The position numbers and the translations under genes are program-made. Below the pieces are notes generated by a model that saw only the letters and a list, made by a program, of their open reading frames with translations, made no database searches and had not been told where the DNA came from. A stretch of 64,000 nt of DNA. Source: DASXQK01 sp963757155 (lineage in GTDB: Bacteria; Pseudomonadota; Alphaproteobacteria; Dongiales; Dongiaceae). The DNA is taken from assembly GCA_963757155.1 (NCBI GenBank), contig CAVWQS010000006.1, positions 186,001 through 250,000 on the forward strand. The letters are read 5' to 3'. Each line of letters begins with the position of its first letter. Positions within the stretch are counted from its first letter, which is position 1. Below, in pieces: positions 17,013 through 25,895 of this stretch.

Positions 17013-17445
17013 CTACTGGCTCCCGAGCTGCTTGAGGTACATATGCTGTGCATGACCTTGCGGATAGTTGGGGATCGAAGCTTGCCGGACGTACCCATGC
17101 CTCTCGTAGAAGGTGGGCGCCTGGAAGCTGTGGGTAGCGACTACCGACTGCGTACAACCACGTCGAGCTGCTCCTCTCTCGGCCGATTGGAGCAGTTTGC
17201 GCCCGATGCCCTGTCGTCGCTTCGAACTCATGAACCCAGAGGTGAGTGATGTGGCAGCAGCCACCCCAGGTATGCCCATTAATGGCCGCAATGATGTTGT
17301 TGGATTCGTCTTTGATGACGCTGCTGAACGGCCTTCCGTCGCTAAGCCCTGTAGCCTGAACATTGAACTCATAAATTCTCGCGTCAAGAAACGCGTTGAG
17401 TTCCGCTTCGGCTTCGCTGTTGGGCTCGATCACGTGCGGGATCAT
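17013..17445 (-). pseudogene. GNAT N-acetyltransferase, single-base frameshift
   Basis: The N-terminal half reads from the ATG at 17,445 (MIPHVIEPN, IAAINGHTWGGCCHI, HLWVHE). The C-terminal half continues in the next frame (SKRRQGIGRKLLQSAER, FYERHGYV, YLKQLGSQ). The split falls in the acetyl-CoA pyrophosphate loop: deleting one T of the TT complementary to 17,225-17,226 gives WVHESKRRQGIGRKLL, a perfect motif A (R-x-x-G-I-G). The restored protein is about 143 residues, normal for the family. Substrate unknown. It lies in the island and may be decayed or mis-sequenced. Confidence 0.8.
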
Positions 17446-17760
17446 TCGTCGTACCTTGTGCGTTCGGTTTGAATGCTAGCTTGGCGGGCTCCATTGGTCA
17501 CGGCAGTTCTGGCCAGAGTGTATTGACAACGCGGGCCAAATCGGCGGTAAGGGCAAGATCGCGTTGGGCGCAACGCCGTGATGCCCACTACGCGTATCCC
17601 ACGCGAGACGAATGTCCGCCCTGGGTCAAACTCGGCTGTCAGGCGCTATGCTGGGCTCATCCGTGAAGCCTCCGAAAGCGGACATCTGGAGACCGGTGGG
17701 CAATGTCGCAGAAGTGCCAGGAGGAGACATCGGTGAGCTGAGCGCAAGCGCGCCCTCTGC
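17446..17760. other. Intergenic, no gene seen
   Basis: 315 bp between the GNAT and hydrolase genes. Short plus-strand frames here lack ribosome sites and have poor amino-acid composition. Nothing recognisable was found. Confidence 0.4.
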
Positions 17761-18624
17761 CTAATCTCCTAGTGGATGAAGTCCCTTTAAGAAGGCTAGC
17801 ACGTTGGTGGCTACGAACTCTGGCTGTTCAGGCAATAATGCATGCCCGGCACGGTCGATTTCAGTCAACTGGACCCGATCGCCAAACTCCGCCTTGAGCA
17901 GTCGACCATTCTCAGGCAACGCGACCGCATCTTGAAGACCTTGAATTACGAGAAGCGGCGCGCTCCCCCCAGCCCACCATGCGTCAACGCTCGCGGCTCG
18001 CCCACATCCAGACTGGACCGCGTTCGGGCCGTTGCGATCCAGCCCTACCGTGGTTGCCCTTTGCATTTGAGCCACCTCCGGGTACCAGCCCGAACGCCAA
18101 ACCGCCGGATCGTTGCCGGGTGCAAAGAAGGCATAGCGTACATTCTCGATGTGCACGTCGTCTGAATGCGCCAGATCAAAGCAGCCCGATAAGGCTTCTC
18201 GAGCCCGTTGAGGGACTGGGACCTTGCCCCCGGCCGCCAGCATGACAATGCCCTTGACCAAATCAGGGCGCATTGTCGCCAACATTCGTGCTACGCGCTG
18301 CCCAAACGCATGGCCGATTAGCACTGCCGGACCACCAACGAGGCGCTCAACGACGATCGCGACATCGCCAGCAAGGTCCGCCAGCGATGTGCCCAGCATT
18401 GGCCCAGCGCTCTTACCTATGCCGCGCGGCTGAAGACGTACGGCGGCAAAGCCAGCTGCTGCAACGCGGCGCGAAAGGTCGTCGAAATCCTGGGCAGGGC
18501 GCCCCAAGGAGGCGATCATCACAACGAGCGGTCCGCTTCCCTCGACCAGGGCCTCGATCGAGACGTCCCCATATTCAAAGGACTGCGATCGCGTCGCCAC
18601 GAGACACCATGAGCATAAGGGCAC
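17761..18624 (-). CDS. Alpha/beta-hydrolase fold protein with Ala at the nucleophile position
   Basis: 287 residues from a GTG at 18,624; a GTG at 18,600 is equally possible. It shows the fold in order: oxyanion region VVMIASLGRPAQDF, strand-turn LQPRGIGKSAGP, nucleophile elbow VLIGHAFGQRVARML, then LLVIQGLQDAVALP for the acid and IDRAGHALLPEQPEF for the catalytic His. The elbow is G-H-A106-F-G, whereas catalytic members have Ser, Asp or Cys at that position. Asp and His are kept. It may be a non-hydrolytic or cofactor-free enzyme relative. It lies inside the island beside the sulfatase fragment. Confidence 0.8.
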   Translation of the reverse strand: MPLCSWCLVATRSQSFEYGDVSIEALVEGSGPLVVMIASLGRPAQDFDDLSRRVAAAGFAAVRLQPRGIGKSAGPMLGTSLADLAGDVAIVVERLVGGPAVLIGHAFGQRVARMLATMRPDLVKGIVMLAAGGKVPVPQRAREALSGCFDLAHSDDVHIENVRYAFFAPGNDPAVWRSGWYPEVAQMQRATTVGLDRNGPNAVQSGCGRAASVDAWWAGGSAPLLVIQGLQDAVALPENGRLLKAEFGDRVQLTEIDRAGHALLPEQPEFVATNVLAFLKGLHPLGD

Positions 18625-18731
18625 ACACGTCCGCTTCGTCAGATCAATATAGGCCGAGCGCGTAGAGCCCTCAACTTCCGCTGCGGGTCAATCGCGTCGA
18701 TTTCGCGGCGTCTGCCATAGGTCCGCTCACC

Positions 18732-19410
18732 CTGGGTGCGCCGAGGATCGAACGACGGCCGGTCAGCGTGGGCGCAGGATCGCGGGCAGGAAGCTGCCGT
18801 CGTTGTCGCCGACCTCGCGGGCGATCATGCGGTTGAGCAGGTCGTTCTGGCGCATGATGAGGTCCTTGTGTGCTGCAGCCTCGACGGTGAGGCTCTGCAT
18901 CTCGTCGGGATCGCGCTCGAGGTCGAAGAGCTCGAGGTCGTAGTTGGCGGTGAGCGCCTCGAAGGTGGTGGGCGTGGCGAAATTGTCGGGCGCGTAGTAG
19001 CGCGCGAACTTGTACCGGCCGTCATAGACGAAGCTGATGAAGCCACGCGGCGTCATGTCGGGCCGGACCTCGCTGAAGGGCGGCACGGAGCGCTGTTCGC
19101 CGAGGTCGCGGCTGGTCCGTATCATGTAGAGGGGATCGACCGTCCACAGCCCGACATAGTTAAACAGCACGGCCTCGCGGATCGCCGCCAGCTGGGCTTG
19201 TTCGGGCGTCTGCAACAGCGAACTGAAGTCGTGGCCGGGCAGGCCGGCCAGCGCCGCCGCGCGGCGGCCGGCATCGACGTTGGTGAGGCCAGCGAGCATC
19301 GGCACGAGGTCAATGTGGCTGGTGAGCGCGCGGCAACTGCGCCCGCCCGGCTGCTGGGGATGAACGATGACCATCGGCACGTGAGTTTCCTGCTCGTAGG
19401 GCAGCGGACC
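18732..19410. repeat. 679-bp duplication, copy 1 (in island)
   Basis: Matches 26,063-26,741 in the same orientation, with only three substitutions seen by eye (near 18,744 and two adjacent near 19,220). The left limit is 34 bp beyond the sulfatase stop codon; the right limit is inside the sulfatase coding region. Confidence 0.9.
18763..19410 (-). pseudogene. Sulfatase C-terminal fragment (duplicate)
   Basis: The last 215 or so residues of the sulfatase at 26,094-27,854 are repeated here with one visible amino-acid change (HDFSSLL instead of HDFSPLL). The N-terminal half with the CTPSR modification site is missing. The frame stays open upstream of the breakpoint to 19,494, fusing about 27 unrelated residues (IIPMGRLLKSCKTQAK and on). 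The product could not be a sulfatase. Confidence 0.85.
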
Positions 19411-19697
19411 GCCGCCGTCCAACTCTTGCCCCTTTGATTGAGCCTTGGCCTGAGTCTTACAGCTTTTCAGCAGACGCCCCATCGGGATAATCACCCAAAG
19501 GCCATATTTCCGATTATCACCAGAATATTACGATGGGCGTCGCTTAATCAGGTCCTTGAACCTGATTGGCCCCAGGCTATGCGAGCGCCCCTGCGTCCCG
19601 TGTAGGCTGACGCCGCGGAAGCGCCTGTCCCCCAATGAGCCGGCGCTATTCGCGGCTTCGGGGCCAACCGCTGCGGTGAGGCACAGGAGTCAACAGC

Positions 19698-19937
19698 ATG
19701 ACTTTCGCCAAAGAGGTTGTGGCGGCGAGTATACTTAACAGCCGGGCGCGCTTTCATAGAGTGCGAGCTGAGCGATTTGGGGTTCACGCCTCCAGATCCC
19801 AAAATCCAGACTCGCGCGCAATGTATTTGCAACTCGCGGCGAGGGAGACTGCGATAGCAGAGCGCCTTGAGCGGCAACCGCCAAAGCGAGCCAAGCCCCA
19901 ATTGCTACTGAGCCTCAGAGAAATTCCCCTTCCATAA
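19698..19937 (+). CDS. Small hypothetical protein
   Basis: 79 residues, Arg-rich, with AGGAG about 9 bases before the ATG. No family recognised. MYLQLAARETAIAERLERQP has the look of an amphipathic helix. It begins a run of tiny island genes. Modest support, from start context and composition only. Confidence 0.45.
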   Translation: MTFAKEVVAASILNSRARFHRVRAERFGVHASRSQNPDSRAMYLQLAARETAIAERLERQPPKRAKPQLLLSLREIPLP

Positions 19938-19980
19938 GTGACTGAAACTGACCGTCAGCGCAATTGCGTCGGGAGGTACA

Positions 19981-20184
19981 ATGGCTGAAGTACTCGCTGT
20001 TCGGGCGACCATCACGAAGATCGTCGCGGGATATTCTGTCGGTATGGTGATTTGGGCGCGTGGGCGATCGCGTCATCTTGTCGGCAAGACGGCGGTGAGC
20101 TTGTCTGAAGCTGAGGCAGTGGCAGAGGCGTTCGCGGCACAGAACCAGATTCCTTGGCATAAGGTCGAGGTGCTTTACCGCTAA
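19981..20184 (+). CDS. Small hypothetical protein
   Basis: 67 residues with GGGAGG just upstream of the ATG. The sequence alternates beta-like (VRATITKIVAGYSVGMVIW) and helical (SEAEAVAEAFAAQ) parts, like a small folded domain. No family recognised. It is 44 bp downstream of the 79-residue gene and may be co-transcribed with it. Confidence 0.6.
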   Translation: MAEVLAVRATITKIVAGYSVGMVIWARGRSRHLVGKTAVSLSEAEAVAEAFAAQNQIPWHKVEVLYR

Positions 20185-20213
20185 CCCTCGGGCACTGTGT
20201 GCCTTGGGGGATA

Positions 20214-20336
20214 CTAATTCCGTCGTTGCTTAGCCGTAGCCGGCGCTTCCGCCTTACCCACCTTGTCGCCCTTAATCGGAAGCAGCAGACCTTGTTGCCG
20301 CTTATCCCCCTTGACCACAACCTTGCGCCCACTCAA
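20214..20336 (-). CDS. Short basic hypothetical protein
   Basis: 40 residues from a TTG at 20,336, chosen because GGGAGG lies about 10 bases upstream (complement of 20,347-20,352). It reads LSGRKVVVKGDKRQQGLLLP and ends in TAKQRRN. Very basic and Lys/Gly-rich, so it may bind nucleic acid, but that is inference. An ATG at 20,360 would extend it by eight residues. Confidence 0.4.
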   Translation of the reverse strand: MSGRKVVVKGDKRQQGLLLPIKGDKVGKAEAPATAKQRRN

Positions 20337-20492
20337 GAGAGCTTGACCTCCCGATAACATGGGAGTTATTCGCGAACATCGGCCGGTTCTAGAACGAAGA
20401 GCACTAGGCAGTTTGGCCATAGCAGGAGTTCACCCTGGCTGATTTATTTTTTAATGCAGAAACCCACGCCGACCCCGAGGAGAACCAACGCG

Positions 20493-20687
20493 ATGCAAGT
20501 GAAGATGTTCAGGGCTGACAAGATGGAGGACCTGGAGGCGAAGGTGAACGCCTGGCTCAACGAGCATGGAGCCAAGATCGATATCGAGCACACCCAAACC
20601 ATCGCAGGCTCGGAAGCCAGGGATGATGCCAAACAGAGGACCTTCTACGCTATCAGCATTTGGTACTACGATATCGCGAAGGGGTAG
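20493..20687 (+). CDS. Small protein resembling the Cse60 family
   Basis: 64 residues from the ATG at 20,493 (MQVKMFRADKMEDLEAKVN), with GGAG about 10 bases upstream. The pattern Q-V-K-x-F, an acidic N-terminal helix, then DIEHTQTIAG and a closing FYAISIWYYD strand resembles the short Cse60-type proteins named from Bacillus sporulation. That resemblance is from memory of the pattern and no function is implied. Earlier in-frame ATGs extend it by 13 Pro/Thr-rich residues. Confidence 0.55.
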   Translation: MQVKMFRADKMEDLEAKVNAWLNEHGAKIDIEHTQTIAGSEARDDAKQRTFYAISIWYYDIAKG

Positions 20688-20875
20688 AGGCGGCTCCAGG
20701 GAGGTAGTGGCCGACTTAGGCATCTTTGGCGGTCTGGGCCCTTGCGGCGGTCCCTTTATTTTGCCTAGATGAGAAGTACTCCCGTCCACGCACTAGTGGA
20801 GTAAGAAGCCCTCACGGCTCCTGATCTGCAACCCGTCATTCAGAGCCTACCCTGCCGATAAGATAGGAAACCAAA

Positions 20876-21295
20876 ATGCCCGAAGATATGAAGGCGGGCG
20901 AGTTGCTGCCGCTTGTGACTGAAGTAGTCGCCGTTAAGCTCTCGAACGGCAAGACGCCATCGTCGGAAGTGGCCCCGTTGATCCAGAGTGTCTACCAAGT
21001 GCTCCATGAGCTGAGAATCAACGGGACGCCGACAGAGCTTCCTGAGCCCGCAGTGCCGATCAAACGGTCGGTGATGCCTGACTACATCGTCAGCCTCGAA
21101 GATGGTCGCAAGCTGAAGACGCTTAAACGTTATTTGCGGACATCATTCGATATGACACCCGACCAGTATCGGCGACGCTGGGGATTGCCTGTGGATTATC
21201 CGATGGTCGCACCGAACTATGCAAAGAAGCGCAGCCAGCTTGCGAAGAAAGCCGGGCTTGGTACGCGACCGCGTCGGAAACGTGCAAAGGCATAG
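20876..21295 (+). CDS. Ros/MucR-family transcriptional regulator lacking zinc ligands
   Basis: 139 residues with the MucR layout: an N-terminal helical oligomerisation part, then PDYIVSLEDGRKLKTLKRYL, MTPDQYRRRWGLPVDYPMV and APNYAKKRSQLAKKAGLG. In zinc-binding members the C/D/H/H ligands would align with positions 73, 76, 86 and 90. Here they are S73, D76, Y86 and S90, so three of four are lost. Some Mesorhizobium Ros homologues are known to fold and bind DNA without zinc. MucR proteins are H-NS-like silencers of AT-rich, acquired DNA, so this one may act on the island itself. Confidence 0.9.
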   Translation: MPEDMKAGELLPLVTEVVAVKLSNGKTPSSEVAPLIQSVYQVLHELRINGTPTELPEPAVPIKRSVMPDYIVSLEDGRKLKTLKRYLRTSFDMTPDQYRRRWGLPVDYPMVAPNYAKKRSQLAKKAGLGTRPRRKRAKA

Positions 21296-21571
21296 ACGGC
21301 CACTTTCTTTCCAACTCTAGGTCCGATGAACCCGCCGCGCGACCACCATTTCATCCCGGCATTTTACCTGAAGCAGTGGGAGACCGGGACTGAAGAAAAG
21401 CTCGTCGAATACTCCCTCCAATACGGCAAACTCATCTCAAAACCTGTCGGACGAAAAGCGACTGGCTTTCAAACAGATCTTTACGCGTTCTCTGATCTGC
21501 CGCCGAATATGGTGCAGTATCTAGAGGAAAAGTTCTTCGACTACGCCGACCGCACGGCTTCGGATGCCCTA

Positions 21572-22705
21572 GTGGATTGACGCATTCGGAGGATTCCCGA
21601 ATGCGGTGACTTGGGCCATGCTCTTGGCATGAGAGCAGGCATCGTTGTCGAAGTTACCCCGGAGGATCGCGTCCGTCTTGAACGGATCGTTGGGGACCGT
21701 AACACTCCTCAGAAGCATTCGGCGCGCGCTCGCGTGATCCTGGCGACCGCCGAGGACTGCGGGACACTGGAGATCGTGCGCCGCTCCGGCCTGTCGAAGC
21801 CGGTCGTCTGGCGTTGGCAGGAGCGGTTCATGCATGAAGGCGTGGATGGCCTCCTGCGCGACAAGACGCGGCCACCCGGCAAGCGACCGCTGCCGGGCGA
21901 GACGGTCAGGCGGGTCGTCAATCTGACGCTCGCCGCACCGCCCGGCGAGACGACGCACTGGACGGGCCGGGCCCTGGCCGCGGCCACCGGCGTGAGCCTG
22001 CGCTCCGTGCAACGAATTTGGGCGGCGCACGGCCTTACTCCCCATCGCGTACAGACGTTCAAGCTCTCTACGGATCCACGCTTCTTGGAGAAGTTCACGG
22101 ACGTCGTTGGCCTGTATGTCGATCCACCGGCTCATGCCGTCGTGCTGTCGGTCGACGAGAAGAGCCAGATCCAGGCGCTCGACCGCACCCAGCCCGGGCT
22201 GCCGATGAAGAAGGGACGCGCCGGCACGATGACCCATGACTACAAGCGGCACGGCACCACCACGCTGTTCGCCGCGCTGAACGTCCTGGATGGCACGGTC
22301 ATCGGCCGCTGCATGCAACGACACCGGCACGAGGAGTTCATTCGCTTCCTCAACGCTATCGAGCGGACGGTTCCGGCCGGGAAGCTGATCCACGCGATCG
22401 CCGATAACTACGCCACCCATAAGCATCCGAAGGTCCGGGCTTGGCTCGCTCGCCATCCGCGCTGGACCTTCCACTTCACGCCAACTTCCTGCTCCTGGCT
22501 CAACGCCGTCGAAAACTTCTTCGCTACCCTCACCAAGAGACGGCTCAAGCGTGGGGTGTTCTGCTCTATCGTCGACCTCCAGGCCGCCATCAACCGCTAT
22601 CTCGCCGAGCACAACCACAAACCCAAGCCCTTCGTCTGGAAGGCAGACCCAAAACGCGTCCTGGCTGCTATCGAACGCGGGAAGCAAGCGTTAGAGTTGA
22701 TCCAC
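21572..22705 (+). mobile_element. IS630-family insertion sequence
   Basis: Flanked by TA at 21,570-21,571 and 22,706-22,707, the usual IS630/Tc1 target duplication. The ends begin GTGGATTGAC and (complement) GTGGATCAAC, an 8/10 inverted match. It is 1,134 bp and carries one transposase gene. The target gene reads through when the element is removed, so the insertion appears recent or at least unaltered. Confidence 0.85.
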
Positions 22706-22708
22706 TAG
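21629..22708 (+). CDS. IS630-family DDE transposase
   Basis: About 359 residues from the ATG at 21,629; a TTG at 21,611 is an alternative. An N-terminal paired HTH (IVRRSGLSKPVVWRWQERF) is followed by the DDE domain: VVLSVDEKSQIQAL holds the first Asp, HAIADNYATHKHPKV the second, and SWLNAVENFFATLTKR the Glu. The stop codon TAG is formed by the duplicated target TA plus the next G of the host gene. Complete and probably active. Confidence 0.94.
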   Translation: MRAGIVVEVTPEDRVRLERIVGDRNTPQKHSARARVILATAEDCGTLEIVRRSGLSKPVVWRWQERFMHEGVDGLLRDKTRPPGKRPLPGETVRRVVNLTLAAPPGETTHWTGRALAAATGVSLRSVQRIWAAHGLTPHRVQTFKLSTDPRFLEKFTDVVGLYVDPPAHAVVLSVDEKSQIQALDRTQPGLPMKKGRAGTMTHDYKRHGTTTLFAALNVLDGTVIGRCMQRHRHEEFIRFLNAIERTVPAGKLIHAIADNYATHKHPKVRAWLARHPRWTFHFTPTSCSWLNAVENFFATLTKRRLKRGVFCSIVDLQAAINRYLAEHNHKPKPFVWKADPKRVLAAIERGKQALELIH

Positions 22709-23462
22709 CGCTGCATCTGCACCGTTCGCCGGGTGGCTGGAATTCCGAGCTCCTAAGCGCGTGGTCCCGCTTCGTCATCGGGATTTATTTACGCCATCCC
22801 GACGCGATTCCAGAGATCCGCGCCGCCGTCGAGGCGATATGGGAAGAAATCAGTGTTGACATGCAGCGCGACTACAACGCGCAACGACAACCGCATGATC
22901 CCATGACTTATGACGAATATCTGGCCCCACGTGACCCATTTACCGCGGCCAAAGCGCGTTTAAATCTGGTTATGAAGGCCATCGACAACGAACTCATTGG
23001 GACTCACGTCAACCAAATGAAGTGGGCAACTCTCGACCTGTCCGCGTCTCCCAAGCGGCTGTTAACCTCTGACCGTCCGGTAGAGATGTACTTGATGAAG
23101 GAGGCTGAGGGATTTATTACGCTGCCGATCAGCCCTACGAAGCTCTTCGTGGCAGTGAATACCCAGGCCATGCTCGACGACTGTGGAGCGCAACAAGCAG
23201 TCGACATCGTGCGTCGGGTCAACAAGCGCGTCGTCGGCTATGCGCGAAGAGTCGTTTGGGCCAGCGATGAATCCCAGGCCCAATTTATTCAAGACAATAT
23301 GTCGAAAGCGATGGAGCTGCCTCCCCTCCTGCCGAGCCTTGGTCGATACAAGAAACCGTAGCCATTGGGTAAGCTGGCGCGACGAATGAAGTGTCAACTG
23401 TGCGGGGAGAAGCGGGTGAGGGTTAGAGCGGTTGAGCCTGGGGGAGAGGTATGGCGCAGACA

Positions 23463-23597
23463 TTAATCAGGCTGCCAGCCATGAACCGCACTCAAGAACT
23501 CGTAAATGGCCAGAACAAGTGCTGTCAACATCGCCACCCAGAGCAGGATGGCGAACAATTCCCAGAGGCCTCTTCCTAACCACCGGTTGCGACGCAT
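23463..23597 (-). CDS. 44-residue single-pass membrane protein
   Basis: The frame MRRNRWLGRGLWELFAILLW then VAMLTALVLAIYEFLSAVHG and WQPD has a basic N-terminus, one strong membrane helix of about 22 residues and a short polar tail. It is preceded by AGAAGAG. No family known to me. It lies convergent with the DUF4238 remnant inside the island. Confidence 0.5.
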   Translation of the reverse strand: MRRNRWLGRGLWELFAILLWVAMLTALVLAIYEFLSAVHGWQPD

Positions 23598-23877
23598 GGG
23601 ATATCTCTTCTACCGCTAGTTTAGCGCAGTGGTAGATGAGCTTCAACTCGCGTACAGGGCGGATCAGTTCGGGTCGCGTCGGATGACCGCCCGGTCCCAA
23701 ACTTTTGGCCCGCCCTAATTTGTCCATGGCCGCCGAACAAAACCCGTGGGTTGCTCGTGGAGAAAGGGCCGGGAGCTGCCGGTCACCTCTCGGATTTACC
23801 GCAAGCGTGGTAATTCCAGAGCGGATCAGGAGCGACGGCGGCCTCGAACAGCGACGGACCAGACTGAGACGAACCCA

Positions 23878-24150
23878 ATGCCTTCGGGCCTGACCGTTCC
23901 GGACCTGCCGAGCTTCCTCAAACTAATCGCGGCGGCCCGCGAGGGCATGGAGCTTTCAGCGGCACCGCTTAAGTACCGCCAGCGAATTGTCTCCGAACTC
24001 CGAAACATTGAGGAGACATGCAGGCTGCCTCAACCAGAGATGAAAACGGTAATGCCGCTGGTCCGTAGGCTGATCATGGTAATGAACGAATTCGATCCTT
24101 CGACAGCGGATGGCCTCAGAGAGTGGGCCAACAAGAACTATCCCGCATAA
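23878..24150 (+). CDS. Hypothetical helical protein
   Basis: 90 residues from the ATG at 23,878 (MPSGLTVPDLPSFLKLIAAA). Composition and predicted helicity are protein-like, with YRQRIVSELRNIEETCRL and LVRRLIMVMNEFDPSTADGL. An in-frame start at 23,746 would add a poorly composed tail. No family recognised. It faces the next gene in a convergent pair. Confidence 0.5.
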   Translation: MPSGLTVPDLPSFLKLIAAAREGMELSAAPLKYRQRIVSELRNIEETCRLPQPEMKTVMPLVRRLIMVMNEFDPSTADGLREWANKNYPA

Positions 24151-24169
24151 GTTTACCGAACGGGGGCTA

Positions 24170-24403
24170 CTACTCGCGGCGGTCTCTTGCGCTCTCAAGG
24201 CGGCTGGCAAGAGCATAGAGACGCTTTGCCCTTTGCATCGCTATCGCTATGGCCCTCGGCGTTCCGGCCATGTCGTAGGATCCGCTCTCGGCCTGGTCGG
24301 CAGCGTTCGCGACACACTCGATAAGTTCGTCCAGTTCGCATTCTAGTAGCGAAAGGGCGATGGCGGTCCGTTGCTTGAATTTGACAATCCGTTGCTGGGG
24401 CAT
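24170..24403 (-). CDS. Hypothetical helical protein
   Basis: 77 residues from the ATG at 24,403 (MPQQRIVKFKQRTAIALSLL). Mostly helix, with ECELDELIECVANAADQAES and AMQRAKRLYALASRLES. No family recognised. The extra residues of the longer frame, to 24,478, are Cys-rich and look non-coding. Confidence 0.45.
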   Translation of the reverse strand: MPQQRIVKFKQRTAIALSLLECELDELIECVANAADQAESGSYDMAGTPRAIAIAMQRAKRLYALASRLESARDRRE

Positions 24404-25318
24404 CCGTCCTGGAATCCCGCTTGCAAGGCAACACATATCGAGTACGTAGCAACAACACTCAGATGCCTGAAAATTCAATCAAGTGTTCCGCTGGGGCAAC
24501 CGCCGTCCCGGCCAAGCCGATGGGCACGTCATCACACTTAAGGGTCAACTAAAAGTGTCTTTAAATAGGGGAGAGTTGGGGCCACTGCGGTCTCACCGGG
24601 GAATGGGGGTGGAGGTGATGGGCAGTGGCCCCTTGGAACCGGGGGGGTCTTAGCAATTGCAACTATGCGCCCCACAGGAGCCACATGAAGCCACCGTTGC
24701 GTGATCCAGCGCTGTCCCTGGAACTCCCCCCGTTTGTTACGCATTGGCCCTTAGCTGCGGGGGTGCATATCTCTCAACTGTCGCACCCTTCACAAGCGAT
24801 TGCCGGCTCTCATCCTGCCCCGTCCCGGCTCGAACATCGGCGCGGGGTTTTTCATTTCCGGGGGTAGTTCTGAAATGAAAAGAGCCACCGCTGACCATTC
24901 CAAGGGGACTGGAGTGATCTGCGGCAGCTCCATGAGTGACCACCCCGGGGGGAAGGTAGGGGTCGGCCTTGGCGGCCACTCGTTAGACGGGTCGTTCGGG
25001 TTTCAGAGCAGTATCGATGTAAGTTGGCACTGCGAGCCATCAAGCAGTGCCGGGTGGTAGTTTTGTGGTCGCTCTTAACCTTCGCTCGCAAGACGGCGTG
25101 GCATCACTAGCGGTGGCAATCACAACCCCCGTGGCCGGCGAATGAGTTACATCAAATCCGCGATAGTCTGGGCGTCGGACGGGAATCAGTGGGGCAGCGG
25201 CACAGCCTTGGCAGCGGCGACAAGCTGCGCATCCGGACGGCTTGCTATAGCGGCCTAGGCCCTCACAGCCTCGCTAATGGCCAATGTGGCCCGATCTAGG
25301 CGGCATCCCCGCCCCGAC
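24404..25318. other. Island stretch without a recognisable gene
   Basis: About 900 bp. Open frames on both strands here (for example 24,737-24,979 and 24,800-25,060) overlap each other, lack ribosome sites and have low-complexity composition. This is where the missing catalytic half of the integrase would be expected; I could not see R-H-R-Y boxes in any frame. Treated as decayed DNA. Confidence 0.5.
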
Positions 25319-25782
25319 TTAAGCAGCGTCACCGTCCATCGCCGGATACCCGGGGTAGGCCGGCTTAGTTAGCGAGAACCATTCGTCCAGATGCTCGGTG
25401 AAGTTGACCGAAGTGGCGGATGTGTAAAAAGCCTGGGCCTCGGGATCGCTCTGGAGTGGTTGCCCGAAATCGATGTTGGAATACGCGATATCGTCGGCGG
25501 CGGTAGAGATTTGCTCCAGGATCGATTCACGCTCTTTTTCGTCCTTGGCCCTATGCAGCCGACGCCGAAACCAGGCGGCATCGTCAACTGGTTCACCCCG
25601 GGCTTCGGCTATCGAGCGCTTCCAATGAGCTACGATTGGCCCGGCCCTACGTTCAGCTATCGAGCGACTACGGTGCCAAGGGATTGAAGGAAGCGTGGCT
25701 TGCCGAAGTGGGGGCGAAGTGGGGCAGGGATCTCAAGCACGGCATACCAGAGCCGGCGGCGCTTTTGGAGATAGCTGGCCAT
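25319..25782 (-). pseudogene. Tyrosine-family integrase remnant (N-terminal part, frameshifted, C-terminus lost)
   Basis: From an ATG at 25,782 the minus strand reads MASYLQKRRRLWYAVLEIPA then LRPHFGKPRFLQSLGT, the DUF6538-type start common in alphaproteobacterial phage and island integrases. At about 25,675 one base is missing and the protein continues as RSIAERRAGPIVAHWKRSIA, DDAAWFRRRLHRAKDE and DPEAQAFYTSA, up to the core-binding NFTEHLDEWFSL, where a stop follows at 25,319-25,321. The catalytic domain with Arg-His-Arg-Tyr is absent. It lies 114 bp inside attR, the normal place for such a gene, and explains how the island arrived. Confidence 0.82.
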
Positions 25783-25895
25783 TGATTGAAGTTTCCTATG
25801 GCGGTAATGAACCTCACACGTTTACCACACCACGGGTTTTTCTTAAACCGCGTAATCACCGTAGTTATTGAGGATTCTGCTTGTTGAGCGGAGCG

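Larger units (their letters stand above)
21326..23361 (+). pseudogene. DUF4238-family gene split by an IS630 element
   Basis: The N-terminal part (MNPPRDHHFIPAFYLKQW, a typical DUF4238 opening) runs from 21,326 to the insertion point at the TA of a CTA codon at 21,569-21,571. The remainder resumes at 22,708 (ALHLHRSPGGW) and ends at 23,361. Removing 21,572-22,707, that is the IS and one TA copy, joins the two parts in frame as SDALALHLHRSP, giving about 299 residues. The middle segment LLTSDRPVEMYLM near the C-terminal half is also family-like. Function of DUF4238 is unknown; members occur often in islands and prophages. Confidence 0.85.

Noticed and set aside
23615..23660. tRNA-like D-arm sequence (TTAGCGCAGTGGTAGATGAG)
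   Set aside because: No matching acceptor stem, anticodon arm or T-arm could be built around it; at most a tRNA remnant.
24737..25060. Overlapping 80-86 residue frames on both strands
   Set aside because: They overlap each other, have no start context and no recognisable motif.
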